Notes: a model not told the origin generated them from the sequence alone. 64,000 bases of DNA from JAAFHB01 sp942493325 (GCA_942493325.1 OW818689.1:1984001-2048000); one strand, 5' to 3'. Numbered from the stretch's first letter, positions 27,119-37,480 are shown. Numbers and translations are program-made.

Positions 27119-27963
27119 GTATTCATATTGTTATTAGTAGTTTAACCGCTACCCTGTAAAAGTTCAGAGGTATACAATTACTTTACAATACTTTAATCCT
27201 TACGGGCTAATTGGGGACGGTTGTAGTATTTTAGAAACAGTTAACGCTCGAACCAATTAACGCCCCGGCGGTTGAAATATTTACACCCTGTATTCGGCAT
27301 AATAAAAACCAAATAAGTTGAGCTTCGATTAACTGTGTTATTAACGAATCAGCATATTAAAGGTATTGTGTACTCTGAAAAACATGAAATTCAGTATTAC
27401 TTGCAAATTAATTTTTGAAGAAAAAATGCAGGAAATACGGGCAGGACAGTGGATGATATTCCCAAGTCTATGGAAAAAATCATTATTATGCAATTTTTAT
27501 GATAATAATTTTTTGATTTATCACTGAAAATAAGCACTATAATAATTACCTGTGAATATCAACTGTTTTAATTTATTGTTAAACCATCCCGGCGTAAAAA
27601 ATATTGAAAAAAAAAATTAAATAAAAGGAAAAAAAAATTTTTTTTTCAATATTTAAAGTATATTTGACTCTTATACCAGCCAGTATCATTTTTACCTAAA
27701 ACTATAACTAAACTATGAAGAGAAAGTATCCAAATATCTTTTAAATTTCAAAAAGGTTATTTTATCTACCTTTCGGGCAGCTTCATTCTTCTGGAAGAGT
27801 GCTAGTTGTGTTATTCAATTCCGGATAAACATTAACAGGATCTGTTTTACTTTTAATGACCCCAAGCAAGAGAAATTCATCTTTATATTTCAAAAGTTGA
27901 TATTCAGATAATCAAATACGCCTTCTTTTAGTTTTATCTACTAATCTTAAAGTTTATGTATTT
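27119..27963 (+). promoter_or_regulatory. 845-bp gene-free leader region of PUL 2
   Basis: No gene is supported. The first 100 bases contain a repeat (about 27134-27215, GTTTAACCGCTAC... and CTTTACAATACTTTAAT words) that recurs at about 51110-51190. The centre is very AT-rich. A perfect palindrome of nine A then nine T bounded by G and C lies at 27628-27647. Twelve bases beyond it is the promoter box at 27659. About 290 bases of leader then precede susC. Confidence 0.5.
27659..27666 (+). promoter_or_regulatory. Candidate -7 promoter box for PUL 2
   Basis: TATATTTG is a perfect TAnnTTTG match, directly downstream of the A9T9 tract. No TTTG is visible at the expected -33 distance, where the sequence is only A/T runs. 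Confidence 0.45.
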
Positions 27964-30900
27964 ATGAAACAAAAAAATCTGATTTTTCTGCCTAAAGGAA
28001 AATGGACCAGGATGTTCCTATCGCTGGTTATCTTTATGGTATTGATGACTGGGATGGCTTTTGCTCAGCAAAAGACTTTAACCGGAAAAGTAACTGATGA
28101 AACCGGATCGCCTACACCCGGGGTTTCAGTTATAGTAAAAGGGACCGCAACAGGTACCACTACAAATAATGATGGAAACTATACGCTTAATGTGCCTTCC
28201 AGTGCACAAACTCTAACCTTTTCATTTATTGGGATGGTAGCCATGGAGATACCGATTGGTCAGAAAACTGTGATCAACGTAGTGATGAGAACTGAAACAG
28301 TTGGTGTAGATGAAGTTGTCGTTGTTGGTTATACGACTCAGAAAAGAGGTAGTATAACGGGAGCAGTAAGTTCAATCAAATCGGAGGAGTTAGTAAAGTC
28401 ACCTTCAGTAGCTGCCACAAGTGCTTTGGTTGGAAAATTAGCCGGTATTACTTCGCGTACCTATGATTCAAGACCGGGTAACGGAGCTGCAATTCAGATC
28501 AGAAACCTGGGAAATCCGTTATACGTTATTGATGGAGTACCCTACAGTACAAGTGACGGAACAACTGGATTTGGTTTCAATACCAATATTTCAGGACAAA
28601 ACGTATTTAACAATCTTGGATTGGAGGATATCGAGAGTATATCGGTATTAAAAGATGCATCAGCATCTGTTTATGGATTGCGTGCATCTAACGGCGTTGT
28701 TCTTGTAACAACAAAACAGGGTAGCAAAACGGAGGCTCCTACTATTAATGTAACCGGTTATGCAGGAGTCCAAAATTTTACCAGGTATTATGACGTGGCC
28801 AATGCAGGACAATATGTGACCGCCCTTGTCCAATCGAATCAAAATTTAGGCCAAAACCCGAGCTACACTAAAGAAGAATTAGCAAAATGGGTTGCCGGTA
28901 CTGAGAAAGGTTATAAAAGCTATAATTACAAAGATATCGTTATTAGGCCCAATGTTCCTCAGTCCTACATAAGCGTCAATGCCTCCGGTGGTTCTGAACG
29001 GACGAAATACTATTTTTCGGTAAGCAATCTAGGTCAGGATGCTTTGCTAAAAGAATTTAGTTTTAACCGCATGAATTTACAGTCAAATATCTCAACTAAA
29101 TTGGCTAAAGGCTTGACGATTGGAACTCAAATCAGCGGACGTTTAGAAAAACGGAAACAAGTTGGGGTTCCTGGTCTCGATGACTATTTCAATCCTCTGT
29201 TAAGCATCACAAGCATGTGGCCAACCGAAAGCCCATATGCCAATGATAATCCTTTATATATTAATCAAACCCACAATGTTAATGTCAATCCTGCCACTTA
29301 TTCCCGCTCTGTAACAGGATGGATTGATGAAATATCACGTGCTGTTAATGTAAATTTAAATGCCCAGTATGATTTCAGTTTTGGTTTAACTGCAAAGGGG
29401 GTATATTCGTACAATTTCACAAATGAAGATTTTGACGGGTTTGAATATACTTATCCTGCCTATATTTATAATGCGACCACTGACACCTATGCTGACAGAC
29501 CTGCCGGAGGCGCACCATACGGGAACCAGAATCCATGGAGGGAAATACATAAACGTAATGTTATATCCCGGTTCGCCCAGGCTCAGTTAAGTTACACTAA
29601 AAAGTTTGGTGATCATGGAATAGATGCTGTTGCGGCATACGAGCGTTCAGACATGGAAAATAAATATATTGCGATTCATTCTATTCCACCAAATAATTAT
29701 ATACCGACAATCGCTTTTGCGAATCAGGACTACCTGGGATATGATTGGGGCATTGAAGCAAGGGCAGGTTATGCAGGGAGAATTAACTACAATTATAAGC
29801 AAAAGTACCTGTTGGAATTATTGGGGCGTTATGACGGTACGTTCATGTACAGAAGCGATAAGAGGTGGGGCTTTTTCCCCGGAGCTTCCTTGGGATGGAG
29901 AATTTCTGAAGAGAAATTTGTAAAAGATGCAACCGGCAGTTTTCTGTCTAATTTGAAATTAAGGGCTTCTTACGGTGAAACCGGAAGTGAAGTTGGGGTA
30001 AGTGCATTTAATTATTTACCCGGCTATAATTTTAATTCAGGAAATGCTGTTTTCGATGGCAACTATGTGATTGGATTACAGCCCAGGGGCTTACCCATCA
30101 CGAATCTTTCATGGGTCAAGAACCAGACATCCAATATTGGTATCGACTTTACAGTTTTAGGCGACAAGTTGGTCGGCCAGTTTGATGTTTTCAATCGCAA
30201 GCGCAGCGGACTACCAGCGGCCAAGTATGATGTATTGCTGCCAAGTGAGGTGGGATATACTTTACCAAACGAAAATCTAACTTCAGATGCAACGCGTGGA
30301 TTTGAAGGTCAATTAACATACAGCAGCAAGATTGGTAAGGTGAATTATTCTTTGGGGGGTAATTTTACAGTTGCCAGAAGAAAAGACCTCTCGTTTTATA
30401 AACCACGATTTGGCAATTCCTGGGATGAATACAGGACTGCATACACAAACCGGTGGGGTAATATTAACTGGGGTTACCAGGTAATAGGTCAGTTTCAGTC
30501 ACAACAGCAAATTGATGCTTACACCGTTAATAATGATGGTCAGGGAAACCGATCAGAACTTCCCGGAGATTTTATCTTTAAGGATGTAAATAATGACGGC
30601 ATTATTAACAGTTTGGACAACCGGCCAATTGGTTATGCAGAAGGGGCTACACCTTATATGAACTATGGCATTTTAGGCAGTATATCCTATAAGGGATTTT
30701 CCCTGTCCTTTAATTTCATGGGAGCAACTATGCAATCGTTTTACCGCAATGTTGAGTTGAAATTTCCGTTCCAAAATAATGGAAATTCAGCCAATTATAT
30801 GCTGACAGATGTGTGGCATCATTCCGATCCTTATGATATCACAAGTCCATGGATACCGGGAAAATATCCCGCACTTAGAAAAGACCTTAATTCACATGTT

Positions 30901-31158
30901 AACTATGCAAGGAGTGATGTTTGGGTAACCAATGTTAACTATTTCAGACTTAAAAATTTGGAGTTAGGGTACGATCTTCCCAAAAAACTTATCGCAAAAG
31001 TCGGAATCGCCAAATTGAGGATATTTGCTAACGGAAGTAACCTTTTTTCGATTGACAATATGAAAGGGATCGGGATTGATCCTGAAATCTCGAGTAACGG
31101 CGGGTTAGTATATCCTCAGCAAAGATTGTTTAACATTGGGTTTAATCTGACACTTTAA
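27964..31158 (+). CDS. SusC/RagA-type TonB-dependent transporter (PUL 2)
   Basis: Outer-membrane transporter of 1,064 residues. The signal peptide (MFLSLVIFMVLMTGMAFAQQ) leads to a CarboxypepD_reg-like domain (about 38-112) with LTGKVTDETGSPTPGVSVIV. The TonB-box-like GVDEVVVVGYTTQKRGSITG and a plug ending KDASASVYGLRASNGVVLVT follow, then a beta-barrel ending FNIGFNLTL. susD and DUF3823 genes follow with 11-bp gaps, so the three are one transcript. Downstream GH51/GH43/GH54 enzymes point to arabinose-rich oligosaccharides as cargo, an inference from context. Only modest resemblance to the first SusC is visible outside family motifs. Confidence 0.95.
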   Translation: MKQKNLIFLPKGKWTRMFLSLVIFMVLMTGMAFAQQKTLTGKVTDETGSPTPGVSVIVKGTATGTTTNNDGNYTLNVPSSAQTLTFSFIGMVAMEIPIGQKTVINVVMRTETVGVDEVVVVGYTTQKRGSITGAVSSIKSEELVKSPSVAATSALVGKLAGITSRTYDSRPGNGAAIQIRNLGNPLYVIDGVPYSTSDGTTGFGFNTNISGQNVFNNLGLEDIESISVLKDASASVYGLRASNGVVLVTTKQGSKTEAPTINVTGYAGVQNFTRYYDVANAGQYVTALVQSNQNLGQNPSYTKEELAKWVAGTEKGYKSYNYKDIVIRPNVPQSYISVNASGGSERTKYYFSVSNLGQDALLKEFSFNRMNLQSNISTKLAKGLTIGTQISGRLEKRKQVGVPGLDDYFNPLLSITSMWPTESPYANDNPLYINQTHNVNVNPATYSRSVTGWIDEISRAVNVNLNAQYDFSFGLTAKGVYSYNFTNEDFDGFEYTYPAYIYNATTDTYADRPAGGAPYGNQNPWREIHKRNVISRFAQAQLSYTKKFGDHGIDAVAAYERSDMENKYIAIHSIPPNNYIPTIAFANQDYLGYDWGIEARAGYAGRINYNYKQKYLLELLGRYDGTFMYRSDKRWGFFPGASLGWRISEEKFVKDATGSFLSNLKLRASYGETGSEVGVSAFNYLPGYNFNSGNAVFDGNYVIGLQPRGLPITNLSWVKNQTSNIGIDFTVLGDKLVGQFDVFNRKRSGLPAAKYDVLLPSEVGYTLPNENLTSDATRGFEGQLTYSSKIGKVNYSLGGNFTVARRKDLSFYKPRFGNSWDEYRTAYTNRWGNINWGYQVIGQFQSQQQIDAYTVNNDGQGNRSELPGDFIFKDVNNDGIINSLDNRPIGYAEGATPYMNYGILGSISYKGFSLSFNFMGATMQSFYRNVELKFPFQNNGNSANYMLTDVWHHSDPYDITSPWIPGKYPALRKDLNSHVNYARSDVWVTNVNYFRLKNLELGYDLPKKLIAKVGIAKLRIFANGSNLFSIDNMKGIGIDPEISSNGGLVYPQQRLFNIGFNLTL

Positions 31159-31169
31159 TCGATTTTATC

Positions 31170-33038
31170 ATGAAAATATTATTTAAAGGCTTTATATTAA
31201 GCATTTTACTGGTTGGTTTCTCCGCCTGTAATGATCAATGGTTAGAGAGAACACCCCAAAGCATTATTACGGAACCCCAGGTGTGGAACGATGCAAACAT
31301 GATTGTCGGATTACTGGCCAATTATTACGAAAGGTTGCCTACCGATATGGGATTGGATGGCAACTGGCGTAACATGGCCGATTATGATGACGCAATGTGG
31401 TCGGGTTATTCAGGCGAAGATGGCAGGAACAACATTACATCGTATGCAGCCAGTCGCTGGCAACTGTGGGACTATGGTCTTGTCAGGGATATCAACCTGG
31501 CGCTTGAGAGTATGGATCTTTATAGCGAATCGCTTTCTACAGCTCAAAAAGCACAGTTCAATGCTGAATTTAGATTTATACGAGCATACCAGTATTTTGA
31601 ATTGGTAAAAAGAGAAGGTGGTGTTCCATTGGTTTTAAAACAGCTGATCTATGATTACAGCGGCGATGCTACGGCACTCAGACTACCACGAAGCAAGGAA
31701 TCTGAAATATATGACTTTATTGCCAGCGAAATGGATGCAATTAAGGATGTTATCGGCAATTCAGGTAGCGTAACCCGGGCCAATAAATACACTACACTTG
31801 CATTAAAATGTCGTGCCATGTTGTATGCAGGATCATTGGCCAGGTACAATAACCTTTTGGCAACTCCCATTTCCACCACCGGTGGTGAGGTAGGGATTCC
31901 TGCATCATTAGCGAGCGGTTATTATACAAAAGCATTAACCGCAGCGCAGGAAATTATTACAAGTGGTGTTTATCAATTGTATAAAGCGAATCCCGACAAA
32001 GGACAAAATTTTTATGAGGCTGTTTGTAAAAAGGGAAACACGAATAAAGAGATGATCATGGCGAGAGACTTTTTATCAGCGAAGGCTAAAAGACATGCCT
32101 TTTCGTATGATAATATAGCCCGCAGTATCCGTGAAGATAATCTGGCATCATCATGTATTACACCTTCACTGAATTTTGTTGAAAGTTTCGAGTATCTTGA
32201 CGGCTCAGCGGGAACGCTAAAAACCCGGACGACTGATAACTCAGATTACATTTATTATACGAATCTTTCAGATATTTTCTTCAACAAAGATGCCCGCTTG
32301 ACTGGCACCGTAATTTATCCCGGCTCTTCTTTTAAAGGTTTAAATGTTGAAATACAGGCAGGCGTAATGACTTGGAATTCAACCACAAGCACATATACAA
32401 CCAACACAAGCAGTGTTCTGGGATCGACTTTTACGGATGGGAAACTATTGACAGGTGCTTCAGGCCCTCATGCATCAATTCAGGAGGTGACCAATTCAGG
32501 CTTTTACATTAAAAAATTCATTGACCAGGGAGCAGGAACCAGTACACGCGGTATTTTGAGTGATATGTGGTGGGTGAGATACCGGCTTGGTGAAATTTAC
32601 CTTAATGCCGCTGAGGCAGCATTTGAACTCGGCCAGACTGAGGTCGCCCTGCCGTATATAAATGCGATAAGAGAGCGTGCAGGTTTTCCGGCTAACAGCC
32701 TCAATGCCACCACATTAACAATTAACAGACTCAGAAATGAACGCCGTGTTGAACTCGCATTTGAAGATCACCGTGTTTGGGACTTAAAACGCTGGAGAAT
32801 AGCGCATACGATATGGACCGGTAATACAACAAATCCCGATGATATGATGTATGCACTCTATCCTTACCGAATTGTTCGTCCCGGCGATGCCGCCCGCGAT
32901 GGGAAATATGTATTTGTTAAATTGGTTGCGCCTAGATTCCGGGCTCCCCGGTTCTTCCAGATGCATAATTATTATTCAACAATACCCCAGTCAGCAATTG
33001 ATAATAATCCGTTAATCGTTAAAAATCCATTCCAGTAA
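31170..33038 (+). CDS. SusD/RagB-type surface glycan-binding lipoprotein (PUL 2)
   Basis: A 622-residue lipoprotein (lipobox Cys20, GFSACNDQWLERTPQS) partnering the SusC 11 bp upstream. The family block FNAEFRFIRAYQYFELVKR is near residue 135. The C-terminal block reads YLNAAEAAFELGQTEVALPY, then RLRNERRVELAFEDHRVWDL. TPR-like helices dominate. Position and gap size show cotranscription with susC and the DUF3823 gene. Predicted to bind arabinosyl oligosaccharides at the surface; specificity not visible in the sequence. Confidence 0.95.
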   Translation: MKILFKGFILSILLVGFSACNDQWLERTPQSIITEPQVWNDANMIVGLLANYYERLPTDMGLDGNWRNMADYDDAMWSGYSGEDGRNNITSYAASRWQLWDYGLVRDINLALESMDLYSESLSTAQKAQFNAEFRFIRAYQYFELVKREGGVPLVLKQLIYDYSGDATALRLPRSKESEIYDFIASEMDAIKDVIGNSGSVTRANKYTTLALKCRAMLYAGSLARYNNLLATPISTTGGEVGIPASLASGYYTKALTAAQEIITSGVYQLYKANPDKGQNFYEAVCKKGNTNKEMIMARDFLSAKAKRHAFSYDNIARSIREDNLASSCITPSLNFVESFEYLDGSAGTLKTRTTDNSDYIYYTNLSDIFFNKDARLTGTVIYPGSSFKGLNVEIQAGVMTWNSTTSTYTTNTSSVLGSTFTDGKLLTGASGPHASIQEVTNSGFYIKKFIDQGAGTSTRGILSDMWWVRYRLGEIYLNAAEAAFELGQTEVALPYINAIRERAGFPANSLNATTLTINRLRNERRVELAFEDHRVWDLKRWRIAHTIWTGNTTNPDDMMYALYPYRIVRPGDAARDGKYVFVKLVAPRFRAPRFFQMHNYYSTIPQSAIDNNPLIVKNPFQ

Positions 33039-33049
33039 ATCTTTATATT

Positions 33050-33733
33050 ATGAAAATAAAAAACTATATCTATCTACTTTTTGCAGCATCAGTTACAATG
33101 CTTGCAGGCTGTACATATGATAATTACACAGCGCCATCATCTATGTTATCCGGTACTGTCGGATACCAGGGACAGGCGATTGGAGTCAGATCCAATGCCG
33201 TTCAACTTGAATTATGGCAACGTGGTTATCAGTTATTTACTAAAATACCGGTATATGTCCAACAGGATGGAACTTTTAAAGCCTTACTTTTTGATGGCGA
33301 GTATAAATTGACATATTTAAAAGGTGTTGGTCCCTGGTTAACTAAAACTGATTCAATTGCAGTTTCAGTAAGGGGTAATACCATTGTCGATTTTCCGGTT
33401 GAGCCTTTTTTTATTGTCAAGACTTCATCATTTGTGAAAAGCGGAACAAACATTACAGGTACGCTGACTTTACAAAGAGTAAATACAACTCAAACACTTG
33501 AAGCCGTTCGGATTTATTTGAATAAAGGTTTAATCGTGGATGCGAATATCAATTTAGCTAATTTCTCGATCGCAGCATCAGCAATTACTGATATTACGGT
33601 TCCTGTATCAATTAGCGTTGCAATTCCAGCAACGCTTTCTGCGAAAGATTACCTGTACGCACGTGTAGGTGTTAAAACTACAGGTGTCACTGAGCTCGCT
33701 TATGGTGTTCCCCAGCAGGTTGTTCTTAAGTAA
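33050..33733 (+). CDS. DUF3823 surface lipoprotein
   Basis: A 227-residue lipoprotein with lipobox Cys21 (TMLAGCTYDNYTAPSSMLSG). The DUF3823 signature follows: GTVGYQGQAIGVRSNAVQLE, then LWQRGY. This predicts an N-terminal carboxypeptidase-regulatory-like beta-sandwich and a second immunoglobulin-like domain to the C-terminus. Such proteins occur directly after susCD in many PULs and are thought to be accessory surface glycan-binding proteins (the SusE/F position). It starts 11 bp after susD and ends just before a strong hairpin terminator, closing the susC-susD-DUF3823 unit. Confidence 0.85.
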   Translation: MKIKNYIYLLFAASVTMLAGCTYDNYTAPSSMLSGTVGYQGQAIGVRSNAVQLELWQRGYQLFTKIPVYVQQDGTFKALLFDGEYKLTYLKGVGPWLTKTDSIAVSVRGNTIVDFPVEPFFIVKTSSFVKSGTNITGTLTLQRVNTTQTLEAVRIYLNKGLIVDANINLANFSIAASAITDITVPVSISVAIPATLSAKDYLYARVGVKTTGVTELAYGVPQQVVLK

Positions 33734-33747
33734 AAATAAATGATCGG

Positions 33748-33780
33748 ATAAGGGTTGGCTTTTTTATAGCCAGCCCTTAT
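33748..33780 (+). terminator. Hairpin terminator after DUF3823
   Basis: ATAAGGGTTGGCT (33748-33760) pairs with AGCCAGCCCTTAT (33768-33780), with one G-T wobble, around a T-rich 7-base loop and followed by A/T-rich sequence. It separates the import genes from the enzymes. Confidence 0.65.
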
Positions 33781-33809
33781 TTATATTAAAATGAAAACAT
33801 AAGAGCAAT

Positions 33810-35798
33810 ATGAACATTAAAAAATCGATTGCAAATTTTTTAATTGTCCTGGTAGTAGCAGCCTCTAATATCTCTGTTGCTCAACCAGTTAAAATTTACA
33901 CAATTAAAACCAACGAGCTTAAAACCGAAATACAGCCAACCATGTGGGGCATATTCTTCGAAGATATCAATATGGGTGCTGATGGAGGCATCTACGCTGA
34001 ACTTATAAAAAACCGTTCATTTGAATTTGCCGCTCCATTAATGGGCTGGACCATTAAACGAAGACAATTTATTGAGGGAGACGTCCAGGTACTGAACAGA
34101 AAAGAGACCAGTACTGCCAATCCACGATACATCCAGGTTACTGTTTCAAATGCGACTAAAGGCACTCTGAGTCTTACAAATGAAGGTTTCAGGGGCATGG
34201 GTATCAAAAATGGATTGCGTTATGATTTCTCCCTTTTGTACCGGCTTAAATCACCCGGAGTTAAGCTGCACCTTGAACTTGTAAACTGCAATGGAGAGAT
34301 CATTGGTGAAGGACTTTTGGCACCCGGAACGACAGGTATCGACTGGACAAAACAATCAGTTAGTTTTAACGCAATCGCGACTGAACCAAAAGCAAAGTTC
34401 AATATCTGGTTTGAAGGCAATGGTGTGATCGACCTGGATATGATTTCGCTGTTTCCCGGGGATACCTGGAAAAACCGTCCTGCAGGATTTCGTGCCGATA
34501 TGGTACAAATGCTGGCAGACATGCATCCCGGATTCATTCGTTTCCCGGGTGGATGTATCGTTGAAGGCCGTGAACTTGCAACGCGCTACCAGTGGAAGAA
34601 AACAATCGGCCCGGTTGAAGATCGTCAGTTGATTGTCAACAGGTGGAATACGGAATTTATCCACCGTCCGACACCCGATTATTTTCAGACATTTGGGTTA
34701 GGATTCTTTGAATATTTTCAGCTCGCCGAAGATATAGGGGCAGCACCGCTGCCTATTCTGAACTGCGGAATGGCATGCCAGTTTAATACGGCTGAATTTG
34801 TTTCGCTCGATGAAATAGGTCCCTATGTCCAGGATGCACTTGATCTGATTGAATTTGCAAATGCCGGTGTGAGTACAAAATGGGGTAAGGTTCGTGCAGA
34901 CATGGGGCATCCAAAACCGTTCAACCTGACCATGATGGGGGTCGGCAATGAAAATTGGGGGCCACAATATGTTGAAAGACTGAAAATTTTCACAAAGGCG
35001 ATCAAGGAAAAATATCCCGGTTTTAAACTTATTTACAGTTGCGGTACCGATCCCGATGGCCAACGTTTTGATGATCTGAACAGGGAATTAAGAATGATGA
35101 ATGCTGACATTATTGATGAGCATTATTATCGTCGGCCCGAATGGTTTATGCAAAACGCCGTACGCTATGACAATTATCCGCGAAATGCTTCCAAAATATT
35201 TGCCGGTGAGTATGCTGCACAAAGTGATAAAACAGTAAGTCCGGATAATAAAAATAATCTGCTGACAGCACTTTCTGAAGCCGCCTTTATGACAGGCCTT
35301 GAACGCAATGCAGATGTCGTGAGCATGGCATCTTATGCACCACTATTTGCACATGTTGATGGCTGGCAATGGACACCCGATTTGATCTGGGTAGATAACC
35401 TGCGGACATACGGTACACCTAATTATTATGTTCAAAAATTATTTTCTGTCCATAAAGGCACAAATGTGGTTCCTTTCCTGTCAGACAATCAAACGGTAAC
35501 TGGCCAGGATGGCCTTTACGGAACAGCCTGTGTTGACAAAAAGACCAATGAACTTATTGTCAAATTTGTCAATACCTCAGATATAACGCAAGACGTTAAT
35601 TTTAAAATTGAAGGCGTTAAAAAGCTGCAGCCCAAAGGAATTTTGACCGTTTTGACCAGTGATAAGCTTGACCAGGTAAATTCAATTGACGAACCGATGG
35701 CCATTTGTCCCAAAGACCAGGAAGTTAATGTACAGAATAAAGAGATTAAATTTTCGGTAAAGCCATATTCATTTAATGTGGTACGCGTAAAAATGTAA
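33810..35798 (+). CDS. GH51 alpha-L-arabinofuranosidase
   Basis: Exported enzyme of 662 residues that releases terminal L-arabinofuranose from arabinan, arabinoxylan or arabinogalactan side chains. Signal peptide ends near SNISVAQP. The GH51 opening MWGIFFEDINMGADGGIYAE is followed by IRFPGGCIVEG. The acid/base Glu is in MGVGNENWGPQ (about residue 380) and the nucleophile Glu in FAGEYAAQ (about 465). A C-terminal beta-sandwich ends FSVKPYSFNVVRVKM. The TAA stop at 35796-35798 overlaps the AATT target duplication of the inserted IS, so the coding sequence is intact but read-through into GH43 is now interrupted by 1.7 kb of foreign DNA. Confidence 0.93.
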   Translation: MNIKKSIANFLIVLVVAASNISVAQPVKIYTIKTNELKTEIQPTMWGIFFEDINMGADGGIYAELIKNRSFEFAAPLMGWTIKRRQFIEGDVQVLNRKETSTANPRYIQVTVSNATKGTLSLTNEGFRGMGIKNGLRYDFSLLYRLKSPGVKLHLELVNCNGEIIGEGLLAPGTTGIDWTKQSVSFNAIATEPKAKFNIWFEGNGVIDLDMISLFPGDTWKNRPAGFRADMVQMLADMHPGFIRFPGGCIVEGRELATRYQWKKTIGPVEDRQLIVNRWNTEFIHRPTPDYFQTFGLGFFEYFQLAEDIGAAPLPILNCGMACQFNTAEFVSLDEIGPYVQDALDLIEFANAGVSTKWGKVRADMGHPKPFNLTMMGVGNENWGPQYVERLKIFTKAIKEKYPGFKLIYSCGTDPDGQRFDDLNRELRMMNADIIDEHYYRRPEWFMQNAVRYDNYPRNASKIFAGEYAAQSDKTVSPDNKNNLLTALSEAAFMTGLERNADVVSMASYAPLFAHVDGWQWTPDLIWVDNLRTYGTPNYYVQKLFSVHKGTNVVPFLSDNQTVTGQDGLYGTACVDKKTNELIVKFVNTSDITQDVNFKIEGVKKLQPKGILTVLTSDKLDQVNSIDEPMAICPKDQEVNVQNKEIKFSVKPYSFNVVRVKM

Positions 35799-35800
35799 TT

Positions 35801-37480
35801 AGAGTCTGTCTGTAAAGTCACCTTATTTTGATTTTTTGGTCCTACGCATTTTATTTTCCCGACGATTTGATGATGATTTGCGTTCAAACTTTTGCTTTTC
35901 GTGTTTTTCTTTGAAAAATATGCTCCAGTATTTTCAACCAATCAATCTAACTAACATAATAACAAGCTTAAGGGCGTTCAAACTAAAGTGTTGTGATAAA
36001 AATTGCTAATCTCTCAATTAATCTTTTCAGGCAAGTCCCGCTATTCGGGACAATGTCATGTTAGTGAGTACCCTGAAGTTATAACCCAGGACACTCCACA
36101 TCACCTTTGCTTTGAAATGTTTAAATCCTTTCCAGTTACAAATCCTCAAGTCGAAGCCCCGTTTGAGGTTTGAAATAGCGGCTTCAATACCGCTTCGCCA
36201 TTTCTTCAAACGTGTTTCCATATTGAGGCTGGTGGCAACATTTTTAAGGCTTTTTGTTACTTTATTGAATACAATATTTACTATACCTTTTGATTTGCAA
36301 TGATCTAAGCTTCCCTGACTGGCATATCCGCCATCAGCAGATGAATCTCTGGGAGTTATCCCGTAGTTATCTATCACCCTGTCAATGGTAGGGTTGAATA
36401 AAGTAATATCAGCTGGATTCCCCGCAGGTATAACACAATCAATGATCAGGTTGCTTTTTCCTGTGGCCAGATTTACCTTGTGACCGAATTGTACTTCGCG
36501 TCCACCCTTGACAATAATGTCAGCGTGTAGTTCGTATATCGAGAACAATTTTTGGTCGTTCGGTACTGACTCGTCCTGAATCTGTTTCCGATAAGTCATG
36601 CTGTAAACCTTTTCCATCAATGGCAGCAGTTCTTCAAGTTCTGTGATAAAAATGTATGCTTTAAGGCCGAGGCTGTCTAACTTTTTTTTTATAATATTGG
36701 AAACCTGATTGATCGCCTTTGTGAATGTAACTAACTGTTTATTAAAGAGATCGGCTTGCTTATCTTTTGACTTGGTGACGTTTATCTTGAAATAGGTGGT
36801 TTTGGCAGATTTGGTATAATCGATAAACGAAAGTACACCGACCTCTTCTTTGAGGTGGCTCAGCAGACGGTGGCTTTCATGAATACAGTCCCAAACGAGT
36901 GAATTATTGGTCGGGTAATGAATATTGCTTTTGACAACTGTGCTGTCCTGTCTGATTTTGCTTATATCTTCATAGCCTTCGTCAATGGCAATTTTAATCA
37001 GCTCAACCAATACTTTGTGAAGGGTATCTTCACTTATTCTGGAAATGAACTTCTGGAATGTCTGAAAACAAAATGGTTTGCGCTCATCAAGCTTAATAAA
37101 TGTAGCACAAATCCGTGAATCGCTTTGTGCATATTCAAGTTCCCGATAGTCATAACCTTTTAACTCTTTATAAATCGCAGCCCTGACAATCTGTTCAACA
37201 GTGGGTGTATCACCACGTCCAAAATTGTTAACCTCTTCATTGCCAGCTATATCGAATTTGAAAATGCCGTAAATTTCAGGATGAAGTTCAAGAATAGTGT
37301 CGATCACACCAAACTCGGGATTCTTGGCCCAATCAGATTTTTCAAATTTCAACACCAGGTCGTTAAATATTTTCATTATAAAAGCTATCTTTAATTCGAT
37401 AACAAGATACAAAGAAGATTTGGATAAACCTAAGATATGTGCCTGATATTCATATATTTTATCTATTACAGACAGACTCT
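35801..37480. mobile_element. Insertion sequence, 1,680 bp, ISNCY-like
   Basis: Perfect 15-bp terminal inverted repeats, AGAGTCTGTCTGTAA at 35801-35815 and its complement at 37466-37480, bound one transposase gene on the minus strand. AATT is present on both sides (35797-35800 and 37481-37484), a 4-bp target duplication. The element looks complete and recent: ends, duplication and ORF are all intact. It sits between GH51 and GH43 within PUL 2. Confidence 0.92.
36027..37376 (-). CDS. DDE transposase of the IS element
   Basis: A 449-residue transposase starting at ATG 37376 (MKIFNDLVLKFEKSDWAKNP); an in-frame ATG at 37412 adds twelve residues and is less likely. The N-terminal half resembles DUF772-type helical domains (TVEQIVRAAIYKELKGYDYRELEYA). 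The motif RQDSTVVKSNIHYPTNNSLVWD is shared with ISNCY-type transposases and carries the first Asp of the catalytic triad (shown here about residue 160). SSADGGYASQGSLDHCKSKG supplies the second Asp, and a Glu near RSGIEAAISNLKRG the third. It seems intact and probably active. AT-rich codon use is similar to the host. Confidence 0.88.
   Translation of the reverse strand: MKIFNDLVLKFEKSDWAKNPEFGVIDTILELHPEIYGIFKFDIAGNEEVNNFGRGDTPTVEQIVRAAIYKELKGYDYRELEYAQSDSRICATFIKLDERKPFCFQTFQKFISRISEDTLHKVLVELIKIAIDEGYEDISKIRQDSTVVKSNIHYPTNNSLVWDCIHESHRLLSHLKEEVGVLSFIDYTKSAKTTYFKINVTKSKDKQADLFNKQLVTFTKAINQVSNIIKKKLDSLGLKAYIFITELEELLPLMEKVYSMTYRKQIQDESVPNDQKLFSIYELHADIIVKGGREVQFGHKVNLATGKSNLIIDCVIPAGNPADITLFNPTIDRVIDNYGITPRDSSADGGYASQGSLDHCKSKGIVNIVFNKVTKSLKNVATSLNMETRLKKWRSGIEAAISNLKRGFDLRICNWKGFKHFKAKVMWSVLGYNFRVLTNMTLSRIAGLA

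Noticed and set aside
27119..27963. A hidden gene in the 845-bp PUL 2 leader
   Set aside because: All frames are broken by stops at short intervals; the longest start (ATG 27715) ends after eight residues.
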